From NCBI GenBank assembly GCA_017893485.1, contig CM030362.1, forward strand, positions 35,533,565-35,597,564: 64,000 nt of DNA. The letters are read 5' to 3'. The notes below the pieces were generated by a model. The model searched no databases. It was given only the letters and a program-made list of their open reading frames with translations, and was not told the DNA's origin. Position numbers and translations under genes: made by a program. Below, piece after piece: positions 21,114-34,355 of this stretch (within the stretch, counting starts at the first letter, position 1; every line of letters begins with the position of its first letter). The DNA is from Hemerocallis citrina (lineage: Eukaryota; Streptophyta; Magnoliopsida; Asparagales; Asphodelaceae).

Positions 21114-24100
21114 TGTTAGGTTTCGATGATAGTCTCAGATCAAATACACAACATAAATTATAAAGAAATATCGAAACCTAGTCATGGATCCATGCGAACA
21201 CCATAAATTGTGTTTAGGAGTTATACCTTGAAGATGGATCTACTGTCTCCAATTAATGTCGATCACAGCACTGCAATATTGCTGTGCCTCTACGGTATTC
21301 ACACGAACCGATCAAATTAAGCTTTCTCTCATACCGCGGTGCTAGCTGCGGGAAGGGGATGTTCCTCACGATCTCTCTCTCACAATTTCTGTGACGGCTA
21401 TGGTTTTTTCATGTAACACTTTTCCACAAATACGTATCATATATATAGTTGTAGAAAATGTAACACCCCACATTTTTATTTTAATTAAAAATGCATTTTT
21501 TTTAAATTTTTGCACGTATGATGCACGTGCAAGTTTATCCATCTCTAATTCTTACTCTCATTTACTAATTTTAGCATGCATAATCTTATTTAGCCTTTTT
21601 ATTTAACCTATGGATCCAAAGTTAAATTCTAGCCCATCAGATTAATTAAAAGGAGAGCCCACTAGAATAATTAAGTTAATTAATCAAAATGAAAGCCCAT
21701 GGGACAAGCCCATTAATAAAATCCTATTTTAAGTTGTGCATGGACTACTACATGACATGTAACAACTTTTAATACACATTTTTTAAACTAAAGAAATTGT
21801 ATTAATTATTGTGCATGTGTGTTAGTTATTGTGCATGTGTGTGCACTAGTGCACAACACGTGCACGTGGAATATGAGAGGGCATGGGAGGTTGACCGGAT
21901 TTAGTAGTGGAGGAGGGAGGTTGAGGTTGTGAAGGGTTGGGAGCATGAAAGGTTTGGGGTTTTAGGAGTTAGGATTGTGAAAGGTTGGAAGAATTAAGAG
22001 AGCAATTTATTAGGTAAAGATTTATGCAAATTAAACCCTCCCATTATCCTATAAATACACCCTCATTTTCCCCTCTCTTGTCACACCAAAGCTTAACAAA
22101 TTTTGAGAGAAAAAGAAAGAGAGAAAGAGAGTACCTTGTGCTTGGAGGCTTGCTAGGAGGAGAAGGACAATGAGGTGCTAGTGGAGCTAGGAGCTAGGAG
22201 AGGTCTCTTCATTGTGATATTCTCATTCTTCTTAGAGGTGGGTGATTTTTTACTTTCTAGTTGTAGAATATGTATGCTAAAAACCATAAATGAGTACTTT
22301 AAGTTGATGTTGATGTGAAATATGTAGATAAAACCCATGCTAGTGTAATATGCTATGAATGAGAATAGTCTTGTGATGATTAAGCAAGTAATAGATACCA
22401 TGCTAATTAAAAAGAAGATTTTTGACTAAAGAATTAATACTATGAATCATGTTAGTATGCTTGTAAATTTTTTGTACATGTTGAGTATATGAAAATTTGT
22501 TGGAGAATGTCATATTCAAATCATGCCTTAGAATCATGATGACTAAGAAAGAAGAAAGAAAGCCAAACAAATTTAGTTAGTGCCATGAAATGTGTTGACT
22601 TATGTATATTATCATATTGTATTTGAAAATATAAATTGTTGCATAAAAGAGGTTTTGTGAGATTCTCATGTTTGAGAGACATGTTGGTATTGTTATAAAT
22701 TTTTAATTTGTATAAGCGAGAACATAAACTAGTTTTATGAACACTATTATTAAATTCAAGTTTTGAGAAAATACAAGCCTATGTGTAAAATGGAAAGAGC
22801 AACTATTTAAAAATAGAAATATATTTTAAAAATGAATTTGAAATTAGTTGGTTGTTGTTTTAAAATTTGTCGCAGTCAAAAGGAAAGTTTGTTTCAATAT
22901 CCTAAAAGGATTGGATTATTGGATAAACGAGTTTTGCGAAGAAGAATCAAATTCATGTTCATAAAAGAGAATGAGATAATTCAAATTATAGATACAATGT
23001 CTAAAATATAAATTTGGAAATTCGGGAATCACTGTTTTCAAGTAAACTCCATTTCAAAATAATTTGCACAAACTCAAATAATGCAGTCTGTAGGTGTGAC
23101 AGTCGACTGGTAAGTTTCGACAGTCGACCGTCGCCAACCTGACTGCAGTGATTTCTAAAATTTGGATTTCACGCAGAACGGTCGAATGGATACAGTACGC
23201 AGTCGACTGCGACTGCTCTGAATTTTGCTGTCTTGAGTTGGATTTCACACGGAACAGTCGAATGACTACAGTACGCAGTCGACTGCCACTGCTCTGAATT
23301 TTGTTGTCTTGAGTTGGATTTCACGCGGGACGATCGACTGGCTACAGTACGCAGTCGACTGCCACTGCTCTGAATTTTGTTGTCTTGAGTTGGATTTCAT
23401 GCGGGTCAGTCGATCGATCACCCTATGAAGTCGACTGCTACTGCTCTAACTGATATTTTCCAAGTTTTCTGATACTTCTTTTGAATGAAATACTTGATGT
23501 GGGTTGAGATATAAATTGTCATGTGAGCTTAAAATTGCTAATGAGACTTAAGTGGATGAATCTATCTTCATGGAAAGAAATATCGTTTAGCTTAGAATTG
23601 TAAATGAATAATTGAATCATGAATAGTGACAAGACTATGATTACTTCGTGAATAAGTTGAAGATGAAAATATCCAAGTTTAAGACATATTGATTGAAGGG
23701 TATGTGTACCCATGGATTCTTGTACATGAAAAAGTTGTGATTTAGAGTTTATTGTGGTTTGTTAAAGTATGAAATCATTATATGTACAATATAGAGGGGA
23801 TGACCGAGTATAATATTTTCGTCAGTTGTAAGTGACTGACGTGCCTACAGCTTAACATGCAGGTAATGGACTTTTTATGAAGAAGTAAAGATGTTATGAT
23901 GCAGTTGATGACTTACATTGATAAAGTTGTATAAGTTGTATTTTATTTTTAATGTTGTATTTCTTTTATTCTTCCGCTGTGTAAACAAAATATAAAGAAC
24001 TCTGATGTATGTTGAAAAGTTTTAATTTCCTTGTAAAATTGTACGAAGTGATGTATAAAAATCCTGTGAACTCTCGAATTGAGTCTTATTAGGAATTCGG

Positions 24101-25279
24101 GGCGTTACAGAAAATCAACCCTAAGAGAGTAACGAGGCTGTTGGACTCATAATCTGACCTGGTTCAGATTCGTGTGTGAGCCTTTGAACTTTAGTCAACC
24201 CATTTATCAAATTAAATTTCGAACCAATGTCAGGAGTCCAAGTCTTACTGGATCCCCAATTAAATTCATCTTATGAATTTAAATTCCAATTTTGATCTAT
24301 TATCAGTGTGTGACCTTGTAGGTTCTTGTTACGTTGACAGTAATACTAAAATCATATTCTAGTATTACAAACAGTGAGCGGTATCTAGTAATACATCATT
24401 GCTACTCAAGTAACGGGAATTTCAGTGATTAGACATAACCTATTCGTGACCAATGTTACCATATAGTCTAGTTCCTTTTTCCAGATATCATAATTGACCA
24501 CAAGGCATAGAGCGTGTCACCCTTGTATAGTTCAATCTTTGGTTTCTTGATATCCGAGTAGACTTACTAAAATAAATGAGCTTAATATCTCATATTAACT
24601 CATTTGAGTATGGCCATGTATTTTGTAGTCTCACTCAATCAAGGGGCCCATAGATATTGCTCCTGTTATGTAAAAGGGAAAAATCCTATCTAAGTCACTC
24701 ACATTCCTCCGCATGATTTTTAGTATATCCAATAGTCGACTTTATAATTACTTTATTACAGACAACGTTTGACGGCATTAAAACATATAACTTCTCATGT
24801 AGGGAATCGTAGTGATTTCAAGTCAAAAGACTACATACACCATGGTCACTTTGAGAACTGCTTATGGCACTCACGTAATGATCCATGCAGCATTCTCATG
24901 GTGGATCAGTCCAGTACATTATTACTCTAATATGTACCCATGTGAAGACTTGATATCTCATATCCATGACCCATGAGATATGGTCATCAGTCTACGCACA
25001 TACTAGTCTCTATGTATTATTGTTGTCCTAATTTATAATAATACTTGACTAGAGACATTTAAGAATAGTGTTCTGATTACAACCAATAGGATCTTACAAT
25101 CAAGTCATGCACTTGATATCTCATGGTATTGAACCTTCTATTCTAAGGACTTTATTATGTTCATTTAATCACAATAAATAACACAATAAATAAAATGCCT
25201 CATATATGAAATAAATATCATGATACAATGTAAACTAGTAATGTCAATACACAACTGGCCTCTAGGGCATACACCAACA
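21114..25279 (-). mobile_element. Copia solo LTR (minus), TSD GATTT, with a nested insertion
   Basis: Read on the minus strand it starts TGTTGGTGTATGCCCTAGAG and ends ATCGAAACCTAACA, a well-known plant copia LTR start. GATTT is found at 21109-21113 and 25280-25284. Without the inner element (21459-24109 plus its duplication) the LTR is about 1510 bp. No pol sequence is present. Confidence 0.82.
21459..24109 (+). mobile_element. Solo LTR, Tekay/Del-like gypsy, TSD GAAAA
   Basis: 2651 bp, TGTAACACCCCACATTTT...TTCGGGGCGTTACA, flanked by GAAAA at 21454-21458 and 24110-24114. Very long LTRs with TGTAACACCCC and GGGGCGTTACA ends are usual for Tekay/Del chromoviruses. The 3' third matches the LTR at 52502-55857 (AACTCTGATGTA, TTCCTTGTAAAATTGTAC), so both belong to one family. 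At 23090-23440 it has four near-repeats of about 76-80 bp, each with CAGTCGACTG or a variant. Confidence 0.83.
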
Positions 25280-25353
25280 GATTTTAACTAAATCTTCTAA
25301 AATGCCCGCGCTTTCAAATCTAATGGACATATTTCAAAATTCATAAGACAATA

Positions 25354-25697
25354 TAGTTGTAACACCCCGCAAAATTGAGTTATGACACTTTTTCCCACAC
25401 ATGTTATACACATGTGTTTTGTACATTATCAATATAAATATTTTACGTTTTTGTATTTCGATCTCTTATAAATTCTTTTCGTTCTTTCAATTAATTTTTG
25501 ACTTATTTTGAACTCAACCCAAATATTTTCTGATATATTCCAAATCTATCTGATTAGTCAATTTGAGTTTAATTCAAACTTTAACCCTGATTAATCATAA
25601 TCATACCTCTGATCCTAATTTAATTTCCTAATCCAACAACCAACCCTCATTTTCCTAACTACATTTTACGGCCCGCATCAACTCACCTCCTCTACTC
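25354..25697 (+). mobile_element. Truncated LTR start, TGTAACACCCC type
   Basis: TGTAACACCCCGCAAAATTG begins an LTR-like sequence of the same terminal type as 21459. It is cut at 25698 by a Helitron end. The 3' terminus is not found in the window. Confidence 0.5.
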
Positions 25698-25876
25698 CTA
25701 GTAATTTACACGTGCGTTGCACGTCTTTATAAATATATTATTTTTAATAAAAAATTTCATTGTTGTCTGACATCGAACCTAAGACCTCCTTTATATTAGT
25801 TATGCATGTGCATTGCACGTGTTTGTTTGGTTACAAATAGAATTTGTTTGGTGACAAACTCTCCCATTAAAATAGT
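25698..25876 (-). mobile_element. Non-autonomous Helitron (minus), 5' end eroded
   Basis: On the minus strand the 3' end shows a hairpin (ACGTGCAACGCACGTG), then AAATTACTAG/G with CTAG as the CTRR terminus. The other end has the family start ACTATTTTAATGGGAGAG near 25859-25875, but it runs into a GT microsatellite. Closely related to 58165-58537. Confidence 0.6.
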
Positions 25877-25881
25877 GTGTG

Positions 25882-25975
<94 letters not shown>

Positions 25976-25997
25976 GAGAGAGAGAGAGAGAGAGAGA
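25875..25997. repeat. (GT)n-(AT)n-(GA)n compound microsatellite
   Basis: GT run 25875-25890, AT run 25892-25971, GA run 25973-25996. All long open frames here are dinucleotide artefacts. Confidence 0.95.
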
Positions 25998-26777
<780 letters not shown>

Positions 26778-26939
26778 CACAAAAGCTATCAAGTGGCTCT
26801 CCTTCAATCCCCCCAAAATCAAAGGCCCAAATCTAACCTCACGAAACACATTTCCCCCCCAAAAGTTCCCCCCCAAAACTCAAATTCAACCCCCCCCCCA
26901 AAAAAAAAACAACTCATTTATTAATTTAATTATTTCTCT

Positions 26940-26946
26940 CCCCCCC

Positions 26947-27034
<88 letters not shown>
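26940..27034. repeat. Poly-C, (CT)n, (AT)n tract
   Basis: C run 26940-26957, CT run 26957-26988, AT run 26988-27034. It separates the two similar Helitron 5' segments. Confidence 0.95.
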
Positions 27035-27038
<4 letters not shown>

Positions 27039-27183
27039 AATTACAAAGAAAGCTATCAAGCGGCTCTCATTCAATCTCCCCAAAATCAAAGGTCCAGATT
27101 GATTCTCACAAAACACATTTTTCCGCCCAAAATTTCAATCCCCAAAATTTCAAACCCCCCCCCCCCCACTTCTCGAGCTGTCT

Positions 27184-27246
<63 letters not shown>

Positions 27247-27330
27247 CGCTCCCTCCCCCCGGTCTCTCTCTTTCTCTCACATCGATCCCCCGTCTCTGTC
27301 TCTCACATCGATCCCCCTCTCTCTCTATCT
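27184..27330. repeat. (CT)n tract
   Basis: Pure CT to 27243, then imperfect CTCT/CCCC to about 27330. Resembles a pyrimidine-rich 5' leader of a captured gene. Confidence 0.9.
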
Positions 27331-27529
27331 CTCTTTCCTCCAACCCAAAATCCCCCCTCTCTCTCATCAATTCTGAAATTCCTAACCCTACCGGAGCTTC
27401 ACTGTCTCTCTCTAACCCCCACCGTCCAAGGCCAATCTCGAAATCCCTAACCCCTACCGTCCAAGGCCAATTGACCACTGAAGCTTCACCGTCTCCTCTA
27501 TCTATTTGTTTAGTTTAGTCCCGTGCCGG

Positions 27530-27625
27530 TCATGCTCGGCGAGGTCCTCAAAATCTGATGCCTCTCCACCCTCCGCTCCTTCATCGACTGCACCCTCAGC
27601 ACCGCCGGTCCCTCTGCCGTTCTGT
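27530..27625 (+). pseudogene. Captured RsmH/MraW methyltransferase fragment, N-terminal exon
   Basis: The frame reads VPVMLGEVL, a TGA-containing stretch, then LSTLRSFIDCTLSTAGPSA. A PVMLxEVL start followed by an F-x-D-x-T-L-x-x-x-G segment is the SAM-binding N-terminus of 16S rRNA m4C methyltransferase RsmH, which plants keep as an organellar form. The family has G-G/A-G-H-S where this copy reads TAGPS, so the motif is damaged. A stop and missing downstream exons make it non-functional. Confidence 0.65.
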
Positions 27626-27906
27626 ATGCATTTTTAATTTTTGGTTCTGAAGAACTGTTGGTTTTAGATTATAGAGGGGCATGGTGAGATGGAGAATGAG
27701 ATGGCAAGCATGATGAGGAGGGGCGGGCTCGGATCGAAGAATTGTTGAGGAATGATGAGGAGGGGAGAATGAGATTGCAAGCTTACACGCATTTGAGGAT
27801 ACTGATGGATATGGGGATGTCGTCGGTGCAGGTAGTGATGTTATTTTGGGGTTTATTTTTATGTAGGTGATTTAGTTGAATTAATTGCTGAACCAATTTT
27901 TTACAG

Positions 27907-27958
27907 GTTGAGGGTTTGCCGGATATAGAAGACTTTGCATATAAACCAAAATCTCTGA
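27907..27958 (+). pseudogene. Exon-like fragment, possibly of the NTH1 gene
   Basis: Bounded by TTTTTTACAG and GTAAGT. Reads VEGLPDIEDFAYKPKSL. A short acidic LPDIE-type motif could come from the region ahead of the catalytic domain of plant endonuclease III, which would fit the clear NTH1 exons at 29054 and 29433. This assignment is tentative. A further exon-like frame (GPPVRAKLSPTYSTDSKK) lies at 28846-28930 and is unassigned. Confidence 0.4.
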
Positions 27959-29053
27959 GTAAGTAATTGTTTAATTGATTTATAGTTGTTAGTGTTTTGC
28001 TTACCGTGAACAATATTGATAGCTTGGTGACAATCAGATGATCTGTTGAATCAACAATAGAGGTTCATAATGCAGATTAGATTTGTTGTTGCATCTGAAA
28101 AAAGGTGAAAAATAATAAATTTAACTTGAAATGCACCAAAGTTCTGAAGTTGCTGTGAGGGTTGAGGGATTTCGATTTATGTTTTGGTGGCTGTAATACA
28201 TTAAAGAGAGTTCTTCAAAATGTTTTAAAGTTTGGAAGAGTTTAGACTTATTTAGGTAACATAGTCTTTAGACTATTTTCAGAAGAGTTGATTATTGTTG
28301 AAAGAGTAGAATTTCTATTCCATATATGATATATGATGTGTATCTCAAGAGAACACGCCTCAGTTTAGTTTGATGAATTGATTGGTATCCTACTTTGACC
28401 AAGCCAAGGATTAACTAGAGTAGAAACATTTTGGATGATGAAGATTTAACAAGGCAGTGAGCCGTCGATTATGTTAACTCTCTCACTACTTCTAATGTGA
28501 CCATGGGCCCCCAAATTATAATTTGCAAGAGTGATTGATTAAAGATTACACTTAGATGTGATATCGTTTGATAATTATTTTTGGTCTGATGACAGTGTAA
28601 GAAGTTTACCCATTGAAATAATAAATTGAAAAGTTTACAGACAGAAGCAATTAGTCTTTGGTGTTATTGATTTAGTATAAGTAACTTTAGTTGGCACAGT
28701 GAATTCTGGAGGATAAACAAATGTTCAACCCCTTGCATTGATCTACCACCCACTTATTTAATTGTGCGTCTTTATGAGATTTGTTCTAAGTTATTGTCTA
28801 GGATGCATCTTATTGATATTTATGCTATTTTTTGTTTCCTTAAGGAAATGGTCCTCCAGTTAGGGCAAAACTTTCACCAACATATTCTACGGATTCAAAG
28901 AAAAATTCCTTCCGACAACCCCGAAATGCATAGGAGACACATAAGCATTAAACAAAAATGGTTAGCTTATCCTAACAAACTACAGTTGTAGTTTATAAAC
29001 TACAATTTCCTTTTTTACCTAATTTTCTCTGAACTAAATCTCTTTATCAGCAG

Positions 29054-29172
29054 CAGGACCACCTGCAAATTGGGAAGAAGTTCTCGAGGGAATTAGGAAA
29101 ATGAGGGCTTCTGATGATGCTCCAGTTGACAACATGGGATGCGAAAAAGCGGGTAGTTTTTTGCCACATAAG
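29054..29172 (+). pseudogene. Captured endonuclease III (NTH1) exon
   Basis: Frame reads [20 protein letters not shown], then [18 protein letters not shown], preceded by TTATCAGCAG and followed by GTCATA. The [12 protein letters not shown] and DAPVDxMGCEKAG words are characteristic of the start of the HhH-GPD glycosylase region in plant NTH1, a bifunctional DNA glycosylase of base-excision repair. Only this exon and the next are present, so no catalytic helix-hairpin-helix or iron-sulphur cluster remains. Confidence 0.75.
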
Positions 29173-29432
29173 GTCATATTTTTCTCTAGATCTGTGCTTT
29201 GGAACCCTATACACATATCTATAGGTGCAAGTTTATGTTTAGAGCAAGCAATATATACTTTTCTACATACTGAGTGAACTGCATAATTTTCGAGGCTTTT
29301 ATAATGTCAATATTGATATTGTGCTCATTCTAAATCATCAGAATGCATCCACCTTTTCTTTTTATTGCATTTTACAAGTTTCTTTTTAAAGAAGGATTAA
29401 TTAACTAATTAAGCCTTTATCTGTTTTTTTAG

Positions 29433-29499
29433 GAGAGAAGATTTACAGTATTGATTTCTTCCCTTCTATCAAGTCAAACAAAGGATGGAGTTACACATG
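29433..29499 (+). pseudogene. Captured endonuclease III (NTH1) exon, RF-LISSLLSSQTKD segment
   Basis: After a T-rich tract and AG, the frame reads ERRFTVLISSLLSSQTKDG then VTH. The L-x-S-S-L-L-S-S-Q-T-K-D motif is the conserved alpha-helix of endonuclease III. The 3' border is ATG/GCAAGT, a GC-type donor. The phase continues from the exon at 29054-29172. Everything downstream in NTH1 is replaced by the RsmH exon at 29647. Confidence 0.8.
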
Positions 29500-29646
29500 G
29501 CAAGTTAATTATCACAAATTATTTCAGAATTATATTTAATGATACTTATGTAAAACTTGCACCGACGACATCTGTTTGATGAATTATTTTGGTAATGCAC
29601 GAAATCTGTGTGATGCTTAAGTTGTTTTTGTGTTTGGAATGGGTAG

Positions 29647-29714
29647 GTGAATATGCGGAGAGAGGGTTCAGTGTTCTTGGTGATGGGCGGTTGGATATGC
29701 ATATGAACGTGCAG
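29647..29714 (+). pseudogene. Captured RsmH/MraW exon, GFSVLGDGRLDM segment
   Basis: Bounded by GGGTAG and GTAAGA. Frame reads EYAERGFSVLGDGRLDMHMN then VQ. G-F-S-x-x-x-D-G-x-L-D-M-R-M-D is a signature of RsmH; here P and R/D positions are changed (GRLDMHMN). It lies about 2 kb after the RsmH N-terminal fragment with NTH1 exons in between. Confidence 0.7.
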
Positions 29715-30227
29715 GTAAGAACATGTGAAATGAATGTTTATTAAGTATCTGGCCGTAGCAAATATTTATTTGTTATGCATATTTTTTTGATGTTTTGCAA
29801 CTTAACTCTATATGTACAAATTGCTCATGTTATCTGTTACAAATTAATGTGAGTCTACTGGCCCCAAATATGACTTGGGGGTGTGGAATCTTCATTTTGT
29901 AGTTACTTTGCTTCCTCATGTCTACATATATAGCCCAAACTAGATATGAAGAGAGCAATGTGAGCACCCGCACCCGCACATGCACGTTCGCACACACACA
30001 TTAATGCACTACTAATGCGAAGTGAAATCGACCACTGAAGCATTACGTTTGTTCATTACGTTCTACCATATTTTGCTTAAGCAAAAGTAATACATATACA
30101 AAAGATGACCATTTACTTTGTGAAAACTTGAAATGTTCTTTTTCTTTCATATTGCATTTTCTCGAGTTTATATTCTATAGTTGAGTATCTTTTGTCTAAT
30201 TTCTACTTCTTTATTCCTCTTAAGTAG

Positions 30228-30283
30228 GACTTCGATGGATTGTTGGTAACAACCTCCCAATTCAATTTTCGTCCGCTGATCAG
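30228..30283 (+). other. Exon-like segment, gene of origin unknown
   Basis: Bounded by CTTAAGTAG and GTACTTTG. One frame reads LRWIVGNNLPIQFSSADQ and another DFDGLLVTTSQFNFRPLI. Neither is recognised. Listed because it sits between recognised captured exons with splice-like borders. Confidence 0.3.
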
Positions 30284-33200
30284 GTACTTTGTACATAACC
30301 TTCTACCATTTTTTGTAATATGCATGCTTATTTCGACATGTTACCTATTACCTGAGCAAAGTAAACCAAAGTTGAAATTTTGACTTCTGGACTGTAGCTT
30401 CATTTACCTCCAACTTCACCTTTTTGTTCTGGTTATGATCACCAGAAAAAGGTTCAAGTTTTGGAACATATGAGAATTAGCAAGTTTATTGTACTTCTTT
30501 CTTTCCTTTGTATTTAATATCAAAAATTGTACTCCATCATAATTTGGGTACACGCACTTGGTACTAGAAATTGATAATGTTTTCCATCTAATTTATGCAA
30601 CTAATTTTAGGATTGATTGTTTGTAAGTGTTATTCGAAATTGATACTGTTTTTCATTTAATTTTGCATCTAATTTTAGGATTGTATCTTTTTAGGGTTGC
30701 AGATTTTAAATTTTGTAGGAATGTATCTGTTAGATTGATACTCACGAGGGTTGATTTTAGGATTGTATTCACGAGGGTTGATGCTAATATTTGTTGTTCT
30801 AAACATCCTTCCATATTATAGTGAGACTGAATGTTTTTTGTTCGGTGCTGCCAATAGTTTTGAATATCGGTTGATAAGTTTTTTTGTTCGGTGCTGCCAA
30901 TAGTTTTTTGGTTGTTCTAAACATCCTTCCCTTTAATTTTTTTTGTTCTAAACGTCGCTTGATAAGTAACTTTAGATTTAAAATAACTAAATAATCTTTT
31001 TTTCTTTATGTTTGCTGTTGGCCATATTTATCAGGATTGTCGTATTGTGCAATGTTGATTTAGTTTTTAAGTTATAATTTAGCACATAAGTCATTGGCTG
31101 TATAAACCACCTCAAACCACCTGAAGTCTATTTGACTGTATAAACCACCATCGGTCTTTTTATTATTATTATTTTATTATTATTATTATTATTATTTTTT
31201 AAGGGATGCCCAAGGTCAGCATATAATAAACACACATAATAAACACGTTTTAGCTATTCAAAGACGAGTTTTGTCTTCTCATTCCTGATCACCATCAGTC
31301 AAAACCGAATAGGAACATTGTCTGGCTACCTTTAGACAATGACTTTGTCTGGTTTAAGACCCAAAAGCCTCAATCGAACTGAATAAAAAGCCCACCTTAC
31401 GGAGGACCAATGCTCCTATTCGGTTCGTCTCCTATCCCAAAGTCCAAATAACATTTCCAGGTTACTAAGTGCATTTGTTCTCTACAATAAATCAGAAATC
31501 TAATATGGTCGAATCAATAAAAATAATCCAAATGACTCTCTTTGCTCGAGTTTACTCTCCCACACATCTTCTTTCAACTAGAAAACGTGTGGGTCATTAT
31601 TGTTCACAGTTTGGATCTGGTTTAGAAATGGTTTCATTATAGTTTAAGTTGAAGTAGTAATATGTGAAAATGATCTTAGAATCAACTTCTATTGACAAAT
31701 GCCGACTTTTGTATATGCCAGTTTGTGGATTAAAGGTTGGTAGACTTTTGTATATTACTTTTTAATTATATTTTTTATCAATTATTCATTCAAATTTCTA
31801 CTCAACCTCTTTTAGTTTATTCTCATTATAAATGTGGTACCACAGCTTCATATTAAAACTAGAAATTCTCCTACATTCGCTTCTCACTAGGAGGTGCTTT
31901 CAGTGCTTTGTCTTATTTTAATCTACTTTGATGATGGCAATTGTTAAACTCTTACAAAAAATTGAAGTTCAGGAGTACCAAAAGGAGATTGAACAATAAC
32001 TACAAGAGTACTCATCAAGTAGGTCATTAGTAACAACTATAATGGATTCTAATAAAAAGTTGGTTAACTAATTGCAATGAAGTACTTCAAATTCAAGATT
32101 AAAATCAGAGAAAGATTGGAGTACCAAACAAAACAAGACAATAATTTATGGGGCAATAAATCTAAGGAAGATTCAACCAGAGTATAACCATGCATTTGCT
32201 TCAACATGAGTATGACAGGAAAAGATTTCCAATAGGCAATGTTCTTATTGAAGTTTTAACGCGCATTATGTTCTTATTGAATTTTTTGAGGAAAAGATAA
32301 ATTGTAGAAGTAAATGTTTCAGGGAGTATCCAAATCTTTTAAACAGGCATCTAGATGGGTTTATAAATATTACAAATCCCAAAGCTACATTAGAAGAAAT
32401 CAGTAATTGAATTTTTTTTTTGAAGGTTTATGGGAAAAAAAGATTATATTGTTTTTTGCAAAGAATTTTAGGATCAAAATATTAACCAATACAATTCCAA
32501 GGGACAATCTGGTAAATAGAATGCAAGGATATTACAAAAGCACATTCTTCATATGAACATTAACAGAAAAATGAGTGCTTTGCCAATAAACATAACCAAA
32601 CTGTCTGTGCCTGATGGCCAAGAAATTTATTGGTTAATCATTATATTATTTTCCCCCCTGAACTTAGGTATCAATGAGTGAGTCAAAGCTCAAGTTAGTG
32701 AGTTTCTATCCCAGGGAAGACCACCATCAATTGTGTGATACGAAAACTGATTGCATTTGTTGTTCCCAGTCAAGGATAACTCCAAACCATAGACTATATC
32801 ATCCCGAGGCACCAAGTTGGTTGTCAATAAGATATACACACTTAGTAAGTACAGACCAACCAGTAATGTAAACAATTTGATATAGTTCATAATAATGTAA
32901 ACATTTTGATACATCGTTCTCTTTGAACACTGCATTTATAGCTATCACCACCATTAGCACCCTGAAACTCTTCTCTCTTCTTCTCATCAATGCCTGCACT
33001 ATCGCCACCCTATTCACCAATGCATTTCTTCCCAAACCTCCTATCACTCTGTTCTATCTTCAACAAGGTCGTTGCCGCCACCACCACTACCACCAACAAG
33101 CCATTCCTTCGCCAACACCCACCGCAAGCATGGTAACTCTGCATCAATGTTAACTCTGCAAAGAACTACACAAGCGTATATGAAAATACTGAAGAGAACA

Positions 33201-34254
33201 GGTTCGTTACCAATCATTGAAATTTTGATGAAAGACATAACTCCATAATCCATAGGTTCATAAATTATGAATCAGATTTTCGCAAATAAAGGTTATTAAC
33301 ACTTTTGTCGTTAAAAATATATATTCAGTAGTCAGTACATAGTGAGTTAGTATCGTGCAATTAGGAGTTGTCAGATAACTCTCCAAAACGAGTACAAGAT
33401 CCATTTTGAAGTGTCGGTTCAAGTAGAGATTGTTGCTCTTACACACATTTTTAGATTCTTATCATCATTGAAATCTTTGAAATAATTTCATAATCCTATT
33501 TTTTTTCCTAATGTTTGAGCTGAATAACATAATCTAAAGTTCTAAAGTATGCATCATTTCCTTCTCTGAAGAAGAATATAGCTCTAAAGTTCCAATATCG
33601 GAAATAATTCAAATATGTACGAAGTTTGGAAGAGATGATTCAAAAAAGGACTTGGCATATCTCAGCAAGAATTTAGTTAATACTTTTGACACTGATCTTT
33701 CAATGTGCTGCCCTAAAATTTAGTGTAATGATAACTCATAAATAGGATTTCAATGTGCTTGAGTTAATAGCTCAGTCTGCAATTATAGTCGAGCAATAAA
33801 TTACATTCTGTTTTGTTGGTGGTCATTGTTGCCATTTTAATTATGGGTAGTTTGTTTTAGGTTGGATTTTAATGGATTTATGGTCATGTTAGTTTTTAAG
33901 ATTCATGAGAAGTCTTCCTTTTGATATTCAGAGCAAAAAAAAAAGGAAGGATTTCTTTGCCCCCCTAAATTCAACTTAATATTTCTTTTGTACATTTTTC
34001 TTTAATATGGTAGAGTTCAGACTAGGTTTGATGAAATTCTACCCGTTTTACATTATTTGCCTTCTTCAAGAGTTTCTCATGTCATAGCTTAGATGAATAG
34101 TGAATATCATTTTTTTTCACTTTCCAATTTGGACTAATTTTCTACCTTAATAGTGAAGGAAATTCTGTATCATTTGTATTTTATTTTTTGCAGTTATTTG
34201 GGATTTGGTAGTATTACCATTTTGTCCATAAATTGGCAATAACGAGCTTTTCAT
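30284..34254. other. AT-rich interior of element A
   Basis: Mostly intron-like T-rich sequence. 30600-30930 has internal duplications (AAATTGATA..GTTTT, GGTGCTGCCAATAGTTTT). 31155-31200 is an ATT-rich run. 32923-33153 has an open frame with a hydrophobic start that I do not recognise. Probably captured intron and UTR sequence. Confidence 0.45.
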
Positions 34255-34260
34255 ATGCAG

Positions 34261-34355
34261 TTTACAGGAAGTTGATTGTTGGAGGTTGATGAGGAGGTTG
34301 ATTGTTGTCCAATTTGTAACATTGATCTTGGTTGCGATCCAATAGAGAAGCTCAG
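34261..34355 (+). pseudogene. Captured RING E3 ligase (DRIP-like) exon
   Basis: Preceded by CATATGCAG and followed by GTTAGTTT. The frame reads EVDCCPICNIDLGCDPIEKL. The C-C-P-x-C-x-x-D-L-G-C-x-P-x-E-K-L pattern is the last zinc-ligand pair of the RING finger in DREB2A-interacting protein (DRIP1/2) type E3 ligases. The first part of the RING is absent, so the fragment cannot fold alone. Confidence 0.65.

Noticed and set aside
32923..33153. Hydrophobic ORF in element A
   Set aside because: 76 codons, no recognised family, in sequence that looks like intron or UTR. Mentioned as an unassigned part of the Helitron only.
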